NCBI GenBank assembly: GCA_911728435.2
Contig: OU452209.1
Coordinates: forward strand, 10,894,869 to 10,958,868
DNA: 64,000 bases
Origin: Apoderus coryli
Taxonomy: Eukaryota > Arthropoda > Insecta > Coleoptera > Attelabidae
Direction of reading: 5' to 3'
Under the pieces are notes generated by a model. The model was not told the DNA's origin and made no database searches. It was given only the letters and a program-made list of their open reading frames with translations. The position numbers and the translations under genes were made by a program. Within the stretch, counting starts at the first letter, position 1. Each line of letters starts with the position of its first letter. Shown in pieces: positions 61,401 to 64,000 of the stretch.

Positions 61401-63898
61401 TTATGTGGTGGGTGTATGTCTCTTCTCGATCCGGTCATATGTTCGGATATTAAGCTTTTGTCATCCGTTGAGGTTGATCACGCAGTAGGCTTTTCCGATC
61501 ATTTACCAGTTATTGTTAATCTAAGGATCAGTATCAATAAGCCCAAACCTTTCCTATATACATTTAGAGACTTTCGACATTTTAACCAACATTCTTTTTA
61601 TTCAGAACTCGTGCGAATGCCATTTCATAACATTTATTACTTACCGCATATTGAGGATAAGGTTCAGTTGTTTAATAATTGCTTAATACAAATATACGAC
61701 AGACATGCTCCGATCAGAACAGTCCGCATATCTAAAAAAAAAGCACCTTGGGTTACTGATGAATTAAAACACTTTCAAAAGCTTAGACAAAAAGCGCTAA
61801 CCAAATATAAAAAAAAAAAGACTGATGCGAACTGGTCGGCATACAAACTACTCAGGAATTTTGTAACATCCGAAACCAATACTCGAAAGAAAGAATTTCT
61901 TAAGAATAGTATTGAGAATGGAACTTCCCGGGACAACTGGAGGCTGTTACGTGACATGAGCATTTATGGAAAAGACAAAGAAAGTCTCCCGCATAACCTG
62001 AATAACCCCGATAACATAAATAATCATTTTGTTAACCTTTCACATGTCCCTTATGACCAGGATCTCTTTGATTTTTATGCTAATAATCGCAGACACAATG
62101 CTGGCAGCTTTAAGTTTGAATTGGTTGCCTTGGATCAGGTAGAAATTGCCCTTTCTAGAATCAGAACCAATGCTGTTGGTAGCGATCGTATCTCTGTAGA
62201 AATGTTAAAGAGAGCATGTCCTTTCTTATTGCCGATTTTGACTAACTTGGTTAATTCATGTATTGAGTCGTCTGTATTTCCTGATGGATGGAAACTTGCT
62301 CATGTAATTCCAGTTCCTAAAAAACCTTGCCCAAAAGCGGTGGGGGATTTGCGACCAATTAGTATTCTGCCTGCCATCTCCAAGATCGTCGAGCGTATCT
62401 TATTTGACCAGATAAAAGTGTATGTTGAAAATCATTGTCTTCTGCCTAGTACTCAGTCCGGTTTTCGATCTAACTATAGCTGTTGTACGGCCTTGCTTAA
62501 GATAACGGACGATATTTTTAGGGCGGTGGATAAAAGACAGTTGGCGGCTCTGGTGCTTCTGGATTATTCGAAGGCATTCGATCGCCTTAACCATGATTTG
62601 TTGATGGTGATCCTGGAGTACTTGGGCTTTGGCGGATGTGCTAGGGGATTGATTCAGTGCTATATATCGGGTAGGAGGCAGGTTGTGGTCCTCGAGGGCG
62701 GAAGAGTATCACAAGAAAAAAGTCTCTTAGCAGGGGTGCCTCAAGGCTCTATACTTGCCCCAATTTTATACTGCCTCTATACATCACAACTTATCTGCAG
62801 TGTTAAGCATTCTTCAGCTCATTTATATGCAGATGATACTCAATTGTATGCGTGTTTCGATCCTCAACAACTGCAGCCGGCCGTTAACCTGTTTAATGGT
62901 GATATTGATAATCTGGTTAAGGCTTCGAATGGGCACTGTTTAGAGATTAACAAGGACAAGACCAAGGTCTTGGTCTTTGGTCCGAATCAAATAAGAAGCC
63001 GTTACAGAGACTTAGTTTCAATAAGGGTCGATAATATGCGGATGGAGAATGTGCCTATGGCTCGGAACTTGGGCATGATAATGGACACGGACCTGAGATT
63101 CAGGGAGCATGTGAGTGCCTGTATAAAAAAAGCGTTTTACAATTTAAAACTCTTGTACAGTAATAGAAAAACTCTTACAACGGCTTTAAGAAAACAATTA
63201 TGTGACTCCTTGGTCTTGTCGCACTTTAACTTTTGTGACGCTGTCTATGGTCCTTGTCTTGTTGGATTTGATCAGCGTCGAATTCAGCTGATGCAAAACT
63301 CTTGTATTCGATTAATCGCGGGATTGAGAGGCAGGAAACGTGGGGTCAGCGCTAAGTTGAGGGAGCTTCAATGGCTAAATATGAATGAAAGACGGTTGTT
63401 GCATGCATTGGTTTTATATAACAAAGTAATAAATAAGAAGATACCGGATTACCTTTACAATAAAATGCAATTCAGGGGTGACAATATTGTTATAAACTTG
63501 AGACATAGAATGGCGATAACTCCACCTGCTCACCGCACTGCTTTGTTTGAACGCTCATTTTCCTATAATGTCGCAAAACTATACAATAAGTTACCAAATA
63601 ATTATAAAATTCTGAAAGGACTTGAATTTAAGGTAAATGTTCGAGAACTTATTCTTCACTCTCAATACTAATTGTTCTCTTATGTATTGTATTTCATCTT
63701 AATTTTATAGAACACTCTATAGTCTATGATATGGAACTGTTAGCAACGTGTATTGCGTTGCTTTTCTTCTTTCTTTTTTTTGTTACAGTAAGGTAATATA
63801 AGCTTTATAATTAAAGTAGGTTAAGCTAGGAGGCATAATGCCTCAACTTCGCCTGTTGTAAATTTTTTGATTTGCAATAAAGACATTGTTATTATTAT
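61401..63898 (+). mobile_element. CR1-like LINE, 5'-truncated but with an intact RT frame
   Basis: The copy starts inside the endonuclease domain (the final SDHLPV motif is present) and runs to a 3' UTR ending GCAATAAAGACATTGTTATT plus a short (ATT)n tail at about 63885-63898. The coding frame is fully open over 751 codons (separate entry). Related, older copies are at 5690-6845 (minus) and 45080-46020. The lack of any stop suggests a recent insertion. Matching target duplications are not obvious. Confidence 0.88.
61416..63671 (+). CDS. LINE ORF2 remnant: endonuclease end, reverse transcriptase
   Basis: 751 codons. Residues about 25-35 carry the terminal SDHLPV of the apurinic-type endonuclease, followed by a linker (HFNQHSFYSELVR, KKKAPWVTDELKHFQ). 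RT motifs in order: PKAVGDLRPISILPAISKIV (about 305-325), QSGFRSNYSCCTALL, VLLDYSKAFDRLNHDLL, GVPQGSILAPILYCLY, the YADD active site at residues 471-474, LEINKDKTKVLVFG, NLGMIMDTDLRFREHV, then a C-terminal region with SLVLSHFNFCDAVYGPC. No RNase H. The annotated ATG is internal to the ancestral ORF and unlikely to be a real start. The family resembles the CR1/Daphne/Crack group. Confidence 0.88.
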   Translation: MSLLDPVICSDIKLLSSVEVDHAVGFSDHLPVIVNLRISINKPKPFLYTFRDFRHFNQHSFYSELVRMPFHNIYYLPHIEDKVQLFNNCLIQIYDRHAPIRTVRISKKKAPWVTDELKHFQKLRQKALTKYKKKKTDANWSAYKLLRNFVTSETNTRKKEFLKNSIENGTSRDNWRLLRDMSIYGKDKESLPHNLNNPDNINNHFVNLSHVPYDQDLFDFYANNRRHNAGSFKFELVALDQVEIALSRIRTNAVGSDRISVEMLKRACPFLLPILTNLVNSCIESSVFPDGWKLAHVIPVPKKPCPKAVGDLRPISILPAISKIVERILFDQIKVYVENHCLLPSTQSGFRSNYSCCTALLKITDDIFRAVDKRQLAALVLLDYSKAFDRLNHDLLMVILEYLGFGGCARGLIQCYISGRRQVVVLEGGRVSQEKSLLAGVPQGSILAPILYCLYTSQLICSVKHSSAHLYADDTQLYACFDPQQLQPAVNLFNGDIDNLVKASNGHCLEINKDKTKVLVFGPNQIRSRYRDLVSIRVDNMRMENVPMARNLGMIMDTDLRFREHVSACIKKAFYNLKLLYSNRKTLTTALRKQLCDSLVLSHFNFCDAVYGPCLVGFDQRRIQLMQNSCIRLIAGLRGRKRGVSAKLRELQWLNMNERRLLHALVLYNKVINKKIPDYLYNKMQFRGDNIVINLRHRMAITPPAHRTALFERSFSYNVAKLYNKLPNNYKILKGLEFKVNVRELILHSQY

Positions 63899-64000
63899 TA
63901 AAAACGGAGTGTCATAAAATGGAGATAATGAAGGAGGAGAAAATAATGTCCATGTCGACCAAAGTCTATCTTCCTTTTGAGTTTGTTCATCCAACAGCTC
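63899..64000. other. Right edge, intronic
   Basis: Continuation of the dynein intron; nothing recognised. Confidence 0.3.

Noticed and set aside
1..64000. CRISPR arrays, operons, tRNA or rRNA genes
   Set aside because: None seen; the sequence is eukaryotic with spliceosomal introns. A GGTTTCGAACTC string at 17760 was checked for a tRNA T-arm but has no cloverleaf.

Overview
This is AT-rich, intron-bearing, transposon-laden nuclear DNA from an insect. The repeat spectrum (CR1/Jockey/RTE-type LINEs, Penelope, BEL/Pao, many mariner/Tc families, hAT, pogo, P/THAP and MITEs ending in CAGGGTG) suggests a large beetle-like genome, but the order cannot be fixed from the sequence. There are no bacterial features, rRNA, tRNA or CRISPR.

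The backbone is one large host gene on the + strand: an inner-arm axonemal dynein heavy chain of the DNAH1 type (I believe the fly counterpart is kl-2). I can place 21 exons between 15862 and 61107, all with GT-AG junctions and all joining in frame (4013 coding nt, about 1338 residues). They cover the N-terminal tail and linker and stop just before the AAA1 motor domain, so the gene runs off the right edge. A likely first coding exon lies at 13677-13949. The introns range from about 60 bp to 8 kb, and the long ones are filled with mobile elements.

Left of the dynein gene (1-13.6 kb) is mostly repeat DNA: a 0.87-kb fold-back repeat, LINE and Penelope relics, and a DNA transposon with long inverted repeats. 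It also holds three candidate first coding exons: a THAP-type exon (8572-8636, minus), a class-A GPCR-like exon (11308-11491, minus) and a decayed THAP-type exon (12213-12290, plus). In the compact 497-bp dynein intron at 16554-17050 the minus strand carries an 80-codon ORF shaped like a secreted peptide precursor.

The introns hold nested insertions (a BEL/Pao fragment inside a mariner-like element inside a LINE, 21.5-24.0 kb), a 2.4-kb long-inverted-repeat element with a nuclease-like ORF (27.5-29.9 kb), a P-element deletion derivative with an intact THAP exon (29.9-31.2 kb), two hAT copies with target duplications, a palindromic minisatellite (51.4-52.0 kb), a 2.7-kb unassigned DNA transposon (54.4-57.1 kb) and a LINE with a 751-codon open frame (61.4-63.9 kb).

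The most unusual signal is a recurrent class of tiny insertions: 25-37 bp palindromes flanked by 7-8 bp direct repeats. There are four clear cases and one degraded one, in unrelated DNA. They look like terminal-repeat-only excision scars or micro-transposons. For one of them an empty site survives in the opposite arm of the same long inverted repeat.
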